NCBI GenBank assembly: GCA_905178155.1
Contig: CAJINV010000003.1
Location: forward strand, 9,431,979-9,495,978
Length of the DNA: 64,000 nt
Reading direction: 5' to 3'
DNA from: Amoebophrya sp. A120
Lineage: Eukaryota > Sar > Dinophyceae > Syndiniales > Amoebophryaceae
Each line of letters starts with the position of its first letter. Within the stretch, counting starts at the first letter, position 1. The position numbers were made by a program, and so were the translations under genes. Shown here in pieces: positions 22,588-33,800 of the stretch. The notes beneath the pieces were generated by a model. That model worked only from the letters and a program-made list of their open reading frames with translations. It ran no database searches and was not told where the DNA came from.

Positions 22588-22725
22588 TTGGGCATCCAAC
22601 TGGTATCGGTTTTATGCATGGGTAGGCACTAGAAGAAATGCAAATGTCAGTCAGCAAAATGATCTAGGTAACAAATCAAAAAGAAAAAAGCGCCGGCCCC
22701 AATCCCAACACAAAGCGCCGGCACG

Positions 22726-22905
22726 CCCAATGTGGTCGTCGCGGCTCCGGCGCACCCAGATCTGTCGTTCCATTTCCGGTGCGCCCGATCTGGTCGTCCC
22801 GGCTCCGGCGCGCTCAGACTGGTCGCCCCGGTTCCGGCGTTCCCGATCTGGTCGCCCCGGCTTCGGCGCGCCCAATCTGGTCAACCCGGCCCCGAACGGC
22901 CGGGG
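22726..22905. repeat. Minisatellite of about 33-bp units
   Basis: Five to six degenerate units combine CTGGTCG(C/T)CCCGGCT and CCGGCGCGCCC. Frames are open on several strands, giving repetitive translations that are not genes. Confidence 0.7.
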
Positions 22906-23095
22906 CGACTTTTGGCCGGTCCGACGGCCGTCGGACGACTTTTGGGTGTCCGGCGGCCGTCGGACAACTTCTGAGCCGTCGGGCGACTTGTTTTGGCCGT
23001 CCGACGGCCATCGACAGACCTTCCGGTGTCCGACGCCCATCGGACAAATTCTGAGCCGTCGGACGACTTTTGGTTGTCCGACGGCCGTCGGGTGA
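22900..23095. repeat. Tandem palindromic repeat based on CCGACGGCCGTCGG
   Basis: Units of about 35-40 bp alternate the palindrome CCGACGGCCGTCGG (or a close variant) with GACTTTTG-type spacers, at least five times. It directly continues the preceding minisatellite. Each unit can form a small hairpin. Confidence 0.7.
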
Positions 23096-23147
23096 TGGAT
23101 TGGACCAGACGAGTAGCGGCAGCGCGGACCGTTGCGGCCACTTCGAG

Positions 23148-23470
23148 CCTGTATCTTCTCGAACAAACTCAAGCTCGAGCTTGTATCTCAAACTCAAACG
23201 CGAGCTTGTCTCCCAAACTCGAACACTAAGTCAATTCTGGAAATCAAAGCCATGCTCGAGTTTGTATCTCAAACTGAAAGTCAAGCGGGAGGTTGTATCT
23301 TAGACTCAAGCCCGAGCTTGTCTCTCAAGTTCACACTCGAGCTTGTATCTCAAACCCAAACTGGAGTTTGTGTCTCAGACTCCAGCTTGTATCTCAGATT
23401 CAAGCCCGAGCTTGTATCTGAAACTCGCGGGAGCTTGTGTCCCAAACTCAAACTGGACCTGGAGCTTGTA
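23148..23470. repeat. Minisatellite of GAGCTTGTATCTCAAACTC units
   Basis: More than ten degenerate units of about 20-24 bp contain CGAGCTTGTATCTCAAACTC or variants, some in the order CTCGAGCTTG. A smaller piece with the same unit lies at 24527-24590. Confidence 0.8.
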
Positions 23471-23494
23471 GTATGCAACGAGACAAAGTCCATG

Positions 23495-24520
23495 GATTAT
23501 GGTGGAGACCCATGGCACTAGAGTATCTGTGTATGACCCGGCGCGTGCAGGAGTTGAAGAAGTGCAGGGGTAGTAGTGTAGCTTTTTGCTGTTCAGTAGT
23601 CGAAGGAGCGGAAAAACAGTACGTGTTAAAAAAAACCACTGACGCCATGTTGAAAAAAGTCAAAACAAAGAAAAAAAAAGTCGGTCCCGTAGATCCAAAA
23701 AATCTTTCCAGATGCTCCAACCCTGCCGCACGGGAATCAGGCATGCTCTAGAATTAATAATCGTACTCAGGTCGGGTATAGGGCTTTACGACCTACACAG
23801 TGGCGTCGGTAGAAAATACTTCACAGATCATTTTTGTAAGCAACTCGTAGATAGCTCGGGGCTTACGTTTAGGGCAAAGGCGTGTTCTCACGTCAGAGAG
23901 GCGACCGCGCTGCTTTTTCCTAGTCGTGTGCCAGGTTGCGAAAAAATGTAAGCCCGCTCCTGTCTATCGAGTGTCGAGAGTTGGGGTAAGAGGCAACGCC
24001 AGTCACCACCTATCTAAAGCTAAGCTTGTATAATTATGTGACCCGTGGCACTAGAATAATTATGTATGACCCGACCGCTGCTGATGTTGAGACGCAGGGG
24101 TAGTAGTCTATAGGTTTATTTGCGTAGCGGGTTTGTAAGAGGACCAAGTAAACACAAGTTAAAAAACCACTGACGCCGTGGCAAGGAAAAAGCCGCTCCT
24201 AGTACTCTCCACCACAACGATTTTTAGAAAGTGACAGCATCGCAGTGCGGGATCCAGGCATGCTCTATATAATTTTCAGTAGTCAGCATGGGTTTAGGGT
24301 CTTTACTTACATAGTGGCGTCGGTAGAAAGTGTTTTTTATAAAACATCCTTGTAGCGACCGGTATATAGCACAGGGTCAAGGGTAAAGACGTGTTTCCAC
24401 GTCAGTGAGGCGACCACACTGCTCTTTTCTAGTCGTGTGCCAGGCTGCGAACAGATGTAAACCCGCTCCTGTCCATCGAGGAACTGAGTAAGAGGCAACG
24501 CCAATCGCCACCTAATTCCG
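23495..24520 (+). repeat. Two direct copies of a roughly 500-bp repeat (family 3)
   Basis: Copy 1 is about 23505-24015 and copy 2 about 24035-24520. Shared blocks in order: CCATGGCACTAGA / CCGTGGCACTAGA, GTATGACCCG, CAGGGGTAGTAGT, CCACTGACGCC, CAGGCATGCTCTA, AGTGGCGTCGGTAGAAA, TAGTCGTGTGCCAGG, CCCGCTCCTGTC and AAGAGGCAACGCCA. A third partial copy of the right end lies at 59900-59995. No TIR was found. Short frames inside are not supported as genes. Confidence 0.75.
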
Positions 24521-24526
24521 TCCGTC

Positions 24527-24590
24527 CGCTTGTATCTCAAACTCAAACTCGAGCTTCGTTTTGAAACTCGAACTCTAACTGACATTTGCA
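24527..24590. repeat. Short second block of the GAGCTTGTATCTC minisatellite
   Basis: Two to three units of the 23148-23470 minisatellite (CTTGTATCTCAAACTC, CGAGCTTCG), placed just after the second family 3 copy. This suggests the minisatellite and family 3 repeat were duplicated together. Confidence 0.65.
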
Positions 24591-24941
24591 TTCCTTTAAG
24601 CCAAGGTAGTTAGTGTCTATGTAGTGATAAGATTTCGTTTCCAACTTTGTTGATTTCGATCCTGAATCCGGTTTGACGTCAGGTTGAGCACGTGAGGCGG
24701 GTTGTTTAAGTATCACTGGCGGCTCTTTGGAGGTTGATTTGCTCACACGGATGAGGTGGCAGTGTGATGTTCGTCTGAAGCGCAGCAGCAGTGAGTTCTC
24801 GGATTCACTTATGCTGTGCGACTCCCTACGCTTGGTCGTTCACCGCTAAAACGGGTGGCGTTTGGTCTTCTTATAGTTCTTAAGCTCTCTCAAGCTGTTG
24901 CAAAGGACTTGCTCTCAGGATGCAGTAGCTGCATATGTCAG

Positions 24942-24975
24942 ACGGTTACTCGCACACCATAAGATGCGAGCAAAG
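24942..24975 (+). repeat. Small stem-loop repeat, copy with changed stem
   Basis: TTACTCGCA is followed after a short loop by TGCGAGCA, forming a CTCGCA/TGCGAG stem (24949-24954 with 24965-24970). It resembles the CTCGCT/AGCGAG stem at 25623-25645; the differing base pair is changed on both sides. Confidence 0.4.
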
Positions 24976-25618
24976 GCTTGACTTCGATCCCGAGAGTTCC
25001 ATACTAGCTCCAAGCTAAGCTAGTTAGTTAAGGCGTGGACTATAGAGAGGATTTAGAGATCATGACTGTCCATGAAAGAGAGCGGCGCTATCGCCATGCC
25101 CATGGTATATGGGACATTTGTCGAAGCCTGTGCGGCTCGGACGGGGCTCCGAGGCGGCTGGACGGCCTACCGCCTTGGAAATGGCGCTTCAGAGTGCAAG
25201 CCTATTACGTTCTATCTACCTTCAATTCTCTACCGATTCAACGCGCTTAATTAACTAGGTCACCTTGGAGCTTCCTTGTAGCTAGTTCTCATCTTGATGC
25301 CAGCCATGCCGTCACATCACGTCCGTGCCGTCGTGTTTTGCACCTGAAAACTGCAATCAAAGCATATATATATAGCGACAAGCTTTTTGATTTTTAATTT
25401 TATTTTTAAGGTGAGTGGCCTAGTTCCGCGCGCACCGCTCTTCTTGCCTAATCCCGCGGCCTGCGCAGCACGTCCCAGCTCCGCGGCCTACGCAGCACGT
25501 CCCAGTTCCGCGGCCTATGCAGCAAGCGTTTCAGGGTTAAAGGGTTCGTTTGGGGCTCCTAACTTGATTGTAGCGTGAGTGGTTCTATCGACCCCATAGA
25601 TAGACGGCACGTTCAACA

Positions 25619-25648
25619 GTTACTCGCTCGCCTGTAGAAGCGAGCACA
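25619..25648 (+). repeat. Small stem-loop repeat
   Basis: TTACTCGCTCGCC, a short loop, then AGAAGCGAGCAC. Near-identical sequence occurs at 61364-61388 (GTCGCTCGCCTGAAGAAG followed by CGAGCAC), and a degraded version lies at about 61447-61485. Confidence 0.5.
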
Positions 25649-26639
25649 CTATTGGTTTTTACCTCGGATAAGATCGCCTCCATTGATTCCAGCGATGAAC
25701 AATGTCCTGCCAAACAACCCCCGCACTCTTCGAAGTCCGGTGCTCTGGGGCATATTGGCCGCGTCGTGGTGATAGATGCGACGCCGGGCCCGCAGATGGG
25801 CTCGCGCCGTTGTAAATCAAAAGGCCGCCCGTGGAATCCAGATCGATTGACTGCCTGGCTAATGGTGTCGCATTTCGCCACTCTTTGGCTCCTGCTAAAT
25901 CTGCAACAGCTCCAGAAGGAATGCCAGCGCAAAAGAATGATGCGGCTGACGCGGAGTATGAGTTTCGCTTTTATCTGTTTGATGTTGTTGTTCCAAACCA
26001 CGGGGATTCCACCGGCATTTGGATTTCGGGTCGAACTCGACGAAAGCATCGAAGGTGAAGCAAGATTGTTGCGACAGACCAATCACATTGATAGAACGTT
26101 TTGCGAGACCGATGACACATGAAACAGATAACCAACTTTGCAGAGTTTGTTGCGTGGTTGTTTTTGCGTGAACAGCAAAAACCGGAGCCCCAAAGTGAAA
26201 AACACCAAAAAAACTTCTCGCCTGCTCTGCCGAGCAGAAGTGCTCGCGCTTACACAATGGGGCGCATATGGCGCAGCAGTATTTTATATTGAATGAATTC
26301 TGGCACTGACGAGTGGCTACATGAAACACAAACATTTACAGAGACGCGCCTCGTCAGCCGTAATGGGACGCCAAGTGTATCAGCAAAAGCGGGCGAGGAG
26401 GAACTTCACGCAAACGTCGGTCGGCGCGACCACTTTTCCGTCATGGGAAAAAGCTCTGAAGCGAAGTCGCTTGATTTTAGTACCGATTTGGATTGACTTC
26501 AAGAATGTTAAGAAAATCAGAAAAAAAGCAGAGAAAAAAACCTGAGGCGTTTCTTTTGCGACGCACAGCAACGATTTTGTGCCGCTTTTGCTAACGTCCA
26601 CAAGCGAGCGGCCCTGCTGCCCTGTTTGTCGCGCGATTA

Positions 26640-28100
26640 TCCCGCAGGGTAGTGCGACTCAAAGTCGATTCTTCGTGTTCTCGAAGTTCGAGAACGCGCA
26701 GAATAGACTTTGCGGTACTTTATTTTGCCGGTGCCCTGAAGAAGCGCTAGGTCCCACCCTGGGGCAGCCGGGCTGCGAGATTCCGGCAGTCGGGTTCCGG
26801 CGGACACCGGGCTATCAGATTCGAGCGGGCAGTGCTGACACGATCGATTTTGTGAGTACCCGGAGGCGCTGACAGATTCCATGTTTCCGCGCAGTGCGGG
26901 TCTCGACGAAGATGCCCGACCCTCGGGTGAGGTCACAAAGTCCGGGCGTGGTTACAAAATCAATTTTGCAACGACACAAAAGCCGGCAAAAGCTGCAAAA
27001 TTCATTGCGCGGGGCGAAGTCGCAAAGAATGGGCCCCTGCCTGGCTTTGTGCCGTTGCGCCGGATGCGTCGCACGCTACAGGCTCAGGGATGATCGCTAA
27101 AGCCAGAACTTGAGCCCCGACCTAGTTCCGTGCCCTCGCCGTGTGCGCCCAGCACAGCAACCAAAGAAAAGCAGCCAAGGTTGTGGATTCATATCGGGGC
27201 CAACGCTCTGAAAAGTCGCGAACGCCCCACAGGCAACGCGTTCCGAGCTCCGCAGAGATATGAAAGCTCGGTGTCCGGCGGGCGCCGAGATTTTAGAGCA
27301 CAAAATCGGCTGCGTGAACATCCGGCCGCCTTCAGCAATCCGGCGCGACCAGGACAATCATGCTGCTCGCATGCGCCGCACGGTGCCAACAGGATTGATT
27401 TTGTGCTCGCCTCCGGAGCGGTGCCTGCGAAAGCGATTTTGTGGCGTCCCGCGGGAACAAAATCAAGCGAAGCCGGAGTTCGATTTTGCACTCGGCTTCC
27501 GGCAGCCGCCGGGCAGTTAGAGCGCAAGATCGAATTTGTGAGCATTCCCCTCGCGGGCCGGGGGACTTTCATCTGGTCGCGGACGCCGCACGTTGCCTAC
27601 AAAAGCGATTTAGCGACGCCGATTTGCCTCTCGCGAGGCGCGCAAAACTGGGTTTGTCGTTCGCGAGGCGCGCAAAGTCGATCGTGCAGGCGGCGCTCTG
27701 TGCACGGTGCCGGTAAAAGCAAGTGTGCGGCCTCGGAAACGCGCCAAGGTGCCCGTTGGCACAAAAGTGGGAAATCCAGCAAGCCGATTCTAGAGAATCG
27801 ATTTTGCAGATGATCCGGGATTCCGGATTTTCGGAAGACTCCGGATTTTTCACAAAATCGGCTTTCTGGATTTCCAGAAATCCCGGATTTTATGGATTTC
27901 CCAGATTTTCCGAAAAGGTATGTTTTCCGGAAAAGTCCTGACTTCAGGGGTTTTCCACAAAATCGATTTTTCTATCACCGGAAAAATCGAAGAAGAATCC
28001 CGGGAACTCCGGGAAGTCCGAGACTCCAAGAATTCCGGAGATCCAAATCTGGCGAAATCTGTGTTCCGCGAAATCGCTTTTGTGTGCGTCTATTGCTCCA
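26640..28100. repeat. Region of recurring ATCGATTTTGTG motifs
   Basis: A short motif resembling ACAAAATCGATTTTGTG or half of it recurs at least twelve times in both orientations. Approximate positions are 26843, 26954, 27299, 27394, 27441, 27482, 27527, 27603, 27668, 27795, 27852, 27957 and 28072. The four around 27394-27527 are 41-47 bp apart; the rest are irregular. GC-rich DNA separates them. From 27800 the sequence turns into CCGGA/TTTCC-rich low complexity. All frames are open in places but give no recognisable protein. Confidence 0.5.
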
Positions 28101-28254
28101 TAATTCCAAACCGGAGGAATAGCAATTGCCGATAGCAATTACGGACACTTACGGACACACAAACTGGGTAAAGATTCCCCATTTTTCAGACATCCAGCAA
28201 AAAACATCCCTCGACACCCAGCCAAAAAATGCGCGGGCAAATCGGGAACAAAGG

Positions 28255-28620
28255 AAACCGGGAAGCGGGGGAAATGGCGAAAAGGGGAAAGCGGGAGGCA
28301 CGGGGAAGGCTTGGAGCATGGGGAATGCGGGAAGCGCGGGGAAGGCGGGGAGCGCGGGGAAAGCGGGAAGCGCGGGGAAGGCGGGAAGCATTGGGAAGGC
28401 GGGAAGCACTGGGAAGGCGGGAAGCATCAGGAAGGCGGGAAGCACAGGGAAGGCGGGAAGCACGGAGAAGGCGGGAAGCACGGGGAGGGCGGGGGGGCAC
28501 GGGGAAGGCGGGAAGCACGGGGAAGGTGGGAAGCACGGGGAAGGCGGGCAGCGCGGGGAAGGCGGGCCGCGCGGGGAAGGCGGGCGGGGAGCGGGAGGGG
28601 GGCACGGGGAAAACGGCTTG
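28255..28620. repeat. G-rich minisatellite (GGGAAGGCGGGAAGCAC units)
   Basis: Over twenty units of about 15-18 bp, alternating GGGAAGGCGGGAAGC with short variants (CAC, CGC, ATT). It encodes Gly-Lys-Ala-Gly-Ser repeats on + and Pro/Ala/Leu-rich repeats on -. The 320-390-codon minus frames that cross it are artefacts. Confidence 0.85.
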
Positions 28621-30800
28621 TGAAAAGCTGGCGCAGTGGGGCGGCCGGGGGGAGCGGGAAGGGAGGCCCGGGAAAGCGGGGGGCGGCGAAAGCGGAAACG
28701 GGAAAGCCGCCAGGCACCCGGGCCCCAGAATATATATAGATTGCCAAGCACCACGCGAGCAGTTGCCCACCACCCTTCCCCGGCGCCCCCGTCTATTCGC
28801 GGGGAAGAGCGCGCCGCCGGCCGCCGCCTTGCTGTAGGAAGCAAGCCGCGCGGGCGAGGGGGGGGCGACAGACGTTGCAAGCGAACACGCGGGGCGCCGC
28901 TGTTGCCCGCAGGTGGATGGGGGGAAGGATGGTGGGCCCCCGGCACCCGAGGAACGATCGGGCTCCCCCCGCCGTCCGTCTGTCCACGCGGAAGGGCCCT
29001 CCGCGCGTTGTGTTGTGAAACAAAGGCCGCGCGCGCGAGACGGCAGGCCGGGGGCAGGCGAACAGGCAGGCGGCTGCCCATGCGGGAGTGCGCGGGGGGG
29101 AGCCGATGGGCGCACAGCAATGGAGGCGCGCGAGAGTGGGCCCACAGGCAATCTGCACGAGCCGGCCGTGCGACAGGCGCGGAGGGCTTCGCGCGCCAAC
29201 GCCTCGCATGGCGCGGGCTGTTTTCTTGCTTTCTTACGCTCTTCGCCCTGCCGGCGCTCCACTATTGTCAAGCTTCTCCGCGTTGGGCTATAGGCCTGCC
29301 ACCTCGCAGGCGGGCGCGAACTGCGAGCGAGGTCGGCACGAAACGACGGGAACAACAGGCGCCATGGCGCCCCGCCAAGGTTCTCTCAGGAAGAAGTGGC
29401 GCCGGTGCTTGGCCCCGCCCTGCCTCAAAATTTCCCTCCTTACCCACCCTCTAGCCTTTTTCTTCCCCCCCTGATTGTCCACGCGTTTGCCCTCCCATTG
29501 CGCGACATAAGCTGCGGCCTTGTAGAGAGCAAACTAGGGGCGTGATTTGAAGGGGCGAATTGGAGACGGGCGGCAGAGTGAGGAATTAGCGACGGATCTT
29601 AGAGGCCAACTGTAGAGCCCAGCTCATCTACCTAGGGGGCAACACTAGAGACGGACATTAGAGACGGGGGCGAAAGGCCGGGCTTTAGAAGGTTGCGGCG
29701 GGCGCCGAGTTGCTTGGAGTTTCGTTGTCTGAGATGGCCCTCGCGGGTTTCCTTGCCTCTACACCAGGAGCCCTCTAACCAGTCAGAGAAGTGAGCAGAT
29801 GGACGAGGGGGCCGGAGGCTGTCTCACTCTACCATCCAGCTAGATACAGTCTCCTTTGGGAGTCCAACCGGCAGCAACAACAAGCAGAAAGCGCGGGGTG
29901 AGCTCCGTAGCCCTAGCTAGAGGACCTGCAGCGCACAGGCCCGCGCTAGGAAGTAGGGTAGCACTGTTGGCCTTGGCCCCATAGTAGCACTTAGCGTGGG
30001 CGATTTGCGGGCGATTTTCCAGAATATTGGGTTCGTCGCCCGAGTGGTAGTGTTTAGCATGGCCCATTCTGGCTACCCACAGCACTGGCTGCACCACGTG
30101 GGTAGGGGCTTCCTTCGGACGTGCAGCAGCGCACTGGGAGGTTGGTGCAGTGGTCTGTGGCGAGCTCCCGCCCTGGCAAGGCTCGGCAGCATTCCCGGTG
30201 TGGATGGCAAGCACAGGAAGAGTTGGCCAGTGCCGGGCGAATCTCTGTGCCAAGGGATTTTTCCTCATCTGTGGAGAATCTCTGTGCCAGAGACTTTCTC
30301 ACACCCACCGAGACGAGCAAGCACGGCCGCAGGAGATTAACAAATCAAAAAAGGCCAAAACACCGCGTCCCTGCTCAACAGCCGTGCCTTCACAAGTTTA
30401 ACAAATAGATATAGAAGTCAAAAGCGCCGGGATTCATTTGCTCAGCATCGTGCTTTTTCGGGAGAATTTCTTTAGATGTCAAGAGAATCTCTTTGCGCAA
30501 AAGAGATTCTCCGAGATTTTCTTTGCGGCAAGCATTGCTAACTACTATCGGGTCTGTCCATTCGGAACTTCTTCCGCATCGGAAGCAGCATATCCTTGTT
30601 CGGCACCAGCCAGCGCGCAAGCATTCTCTCCGTGATCGACACCACGCATTCCGGTTCGTGTCTGGCCACCCGCGAATACGTCCGACTCGGCAGCGCCGTG
30701 GCCTTCTTGGGCGCCGGGCTTATGGGCGCGCGGCTATAAAAAGTCCGTCCCAGAAATCTCTACCATTTGATGTCAGCGCTACAGCAGTGGAAGACAAATT
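28621..30800. other. GC-rich region upstream of the glycosyltransferase
   Basis: Very GC-rich to about 29480 with all frames open. At 30238-30540, words such as AGAATCTCTGTGCCA and AGAGATTCTCC repeat directly and inverted. A + frame around 30590-30747 reads YVRLGSAVAFLGAGLMGARL before a stop. This could be the membrane anchor exon of the glycosyltransferase gene, but the splice connection could not be settled. Confidence 0.3.
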
Positions 30801-30807
30801 TGACCGC

Positions 30808-33800
30808 ATGTTCGTGCTCGTTCTGTCCGCACGGGAAAACTTTGCGCAAAGGAAAGTGATGCGCGCGACATGGTTGAAGCCGAAGCCGAACTGGATTAAG
30901 AGCGAAGGAAGCAATGCTGGAAGTCGCAGAATGTGGGCGCAGTTTCTTGTTGGCGCACAGGGTTGCGAAATTCCAATTGCCGAGAGGACCGCTGGGGACT
31001 TGGCCGTTGGAGGCTACTGCACGCTTCGCAAAGAAGAACACAGTGGCGCTTCTCGCGTTTCTGATCGCACTTCTGGCCTTGAGGGCAACAGCAGAACTGC
31101 AGAACAAGAGTGGCTGGCGCAGCGCGAAAAGGAGAAACAGCTTACCGCATCGCTCCAGCAAGAGAAGAACGACTATGGCGACATAGCCCTCCTTCCGCTG
31201 GTGGACGTGTACCATAACAGCTCGTTGAAAATGAAGCTTGGCTTAAAATGGGTCACCTCGCAAGACTTTTCCGAAGGGTTGCAGTGGATTGTGAAGGTTG
31301 ATGACGACACGTACTTAAGGCCTTTTGCGTTACTGCGGTTTCTTTTTCCGCAAATGAGTGACGAGTTCCCAACGAAGGGGCTCGATCCCAAATCTGAAAA
31401 AATTTTGCTTGGAGATCTTTTTCCGCACAGCCTGGTCCAGCGTGATCGGAAGACGACAAAGAACTCAGAGAATAACTATCCCCACACCTACTAGTCGCAA
31501 GCTGCCCTTGACTCACTCCGCACTAGAAACCAAAAGCAACACACAACAACGACCAGGCAGGCACCCCGCCAATCGCTCAGGAAGGCGACGGCCCCATCGA
31601 CACAGGCACAGCCGGGCCTCTAATGTTCTGGCCCTAGCTTCAAGCTCAAGCGCCCCGCCTTTCTTAACCTTCAGCGGAAATTCCCTAGCCTCTAGCGGCC
31701 TTCCTAGCCCTAGTCTCTAGCGGCCCACCTCTTTCCCCCCTTGGCTCCGCCCCGGCCCCCCGCGGCCTAGTCCTAGCCACTAGGGGGCCCGCCCTAGCCA
31801 CGAGCGGCCTAGCCCACCCTGGCCTCCAGCGGCCTAGCCCGAGCCCCAATAGGCTTAGCCCCAGTCCCTAGTGGTCTAGCCGTGAACTCTAGTAGCGGCC
31901 CTGCCGTGGTCTCTACGCGGCGGCCCCGAAGCCCTTGGCCTCCGCAGCCTAGGCCCTAGCGGCCCAGCCCTAGCGGCCCAGCCCTAGCGGCCCAGCCCTA
32001 GCGGCCGGCCCAGCCCTAGCGGCCGGCCCAGCCCTAGCGGCCGGCCCAGCCCTAGCGGCCTGCCCAGCCCTAGCGGCCTGCCCAGCCCTAGCGGCCTGCC
32101 TAGCCCTCGCGGCCTGCCTAGCCCTAGCGGCCCGCCTCGCCCTAGCGGCCCGCCTCGCCCTAGCGGCCTACCTAGCCCTAGCGGCCTACCTAGCCCTAGC
32201 GGCCTAGCCCTAGCTGCCTAGCCCCAGCGTCCAGCGGCCTAGCCCTAGCGGCCCAGCGTCCAGCGGCCGGGCCCTAGCTCCTAGGCCAGCGGCCGGGCCC
32301 TAGCTCCTAGGCCAGCGGCCGTGCCCTAGCTCCTAGGCCAGTGGCCGGGCCCTAGGTAGCTCCGGGGGTAGCGGCCCGCCTAGGCCCTAGCGGCCTAGCC
32401 TCCAGCGGCCCCGCCCTAGCCTCCAGCGGCCCCGCCCTAGCTCCCCGGCTAGCGCCCTAGCGATGGCCCCTAGCGGCCTTGCCAGCCCTAGCCTCTAGCA
32501 GCCGCACAAGCCTCAGCCTCCCTCTAGCGGCCTCACAGGCCCTAGGCTCGAGCCGGCCCAGCCTGCCCTAAACCCTAGCGGCCCCGCCAGCCCTAGCCCC
32601 ACCCTAGCGGCCCCGCCAGCCCTAGCCCCTAGCGGCCTCGTCAGCTTTAGCCCCTAGCGGCCTCGCCAGCCGTAGCCTCTAGCGGCCCCGCCGGCCCTAA
32701 CCTCTAGTGGCCTAGCCGGCCCTAGCCCTAGCGACTTAGCCTGCCCTAGCCCCGGGAGGCCTGGCCAGCCCTAGCCCCGGGCCTGGCCTGCCCTCGCCCG
32801 CCCCCGTCTGCCCTCCCCTGCCCTCCCCTGCCCTCCCCTGCCCTGCCCTCCCCTGCCCTCCCCTGCCCCCCCCCTGCCCTCCCCTGCCCCCNCCTGCCCT
32901 CCCCTGCCCTCCCCTGCCCTCCCCTGCCCTCCCCTGCCCTCCCCTGCCCTCCCCTGCCCTCCCCTGCCCTCCCCTGCCCTCCCCTGCCCTCCCCTGCCCT
33001 CCCCTGCCCTCCCCTGCCCTCCCCTGCCCTCCCCTGCCCTCCCCTGCCCTCCCCTGCCCTCCCCTGCCCTCCCCTGCCCCCCCCTGCCCTCCCCTGCTCT
33101 CCCCTGCCCTACCCTGCCCTGCCCTGCCCTAGCGGCATGGACGGCCAGCAGCCCTAGCCCCTAGAGGCCAAGCCAGCCCCAGCCCCTAGCGGCCTAGCCG
33201 GCCCGAGCCTGCCCTTAGCGGCCTAGCCGGCCCGAGCCCCAGCGGCCTAGCCGGCCCGAGTCCCTGGCGCGCGGCCTCGCCAGCCCTAGTCCCTAGCGGC
33301 CTAGCCAGCCCGGGCCCCTAGCGGCCTGGCCAGCCCTGGTCCGTCCGCCCCTACCGGCCAAGCCAGCCCTAGCGTCTCGCGGCCTGGCCAGCCCTGGTCC
33401 GCCCCTAGCGGCCAAGCCAGCCCTAGCCTCTAGCGGCCTAGCCAGGCGGCCCTAGCCTGTAGCGGCCTAGCCAGGCAGCCCTAGCCTCTAGCGGCCTAGC
33501 CAGGCAGCCCTAGCCCCGAGCTACCCTGCCTGGGGGACCCGGAGGCCGGAGGTTTCGGGGACCAGCCTCGGGACCCGGAGGGCGGAGGTCGCGCGGACCT
33601 CGGGGCCCGGAGGTAGAAGGCTTCGGCGGCCTCGCGACCCGGGGTTCCTTCGGGGACCTCGGGACCCGGGGGTCCATCGGAGGTTTCGGGGACGGACCGC
33701 GGAGCCCGGAGCCCGCAGGTCGCGCGGACCTCGGGGCCCGCAGGTCAGGGCTTCCGGGGACCTGCTTCGGGACCCGGGGGGCGGAGGTTTCGGAGACCTC

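Larger units (their letters stand above)
24600..26640. other. Intergenic region with weak candidate exons
   Basis: No gene is recognised. Around 25585-26122 three frames are open together. One + frame at about 25880-26058 gives a peptide with FRFYLFDVVV and GIWISGR that looks less random than its neighbours, but I cannot place it in a family. Low-complexity Ala-rich triplets of CCGCGGCCTACGCAGCACG type repeat at 25440-25530. Confidence 0.25.

Noticed and set aside
23148-23470. CRISPR-like array
   Set aside because: The units are adjacent and degenerate without unique spacers, in a eukaryotic context with no cas genes; it is a minisatellite.
28149-29355. Minus-strand ORFs of 323 and 389 codons
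   Set aside because: They are the antisense reading of the GGGAAGGCGGGAAGC minisatellite and adjoining GC-rich DNA; repetitive Pro/Ala/Leu translation without domains.
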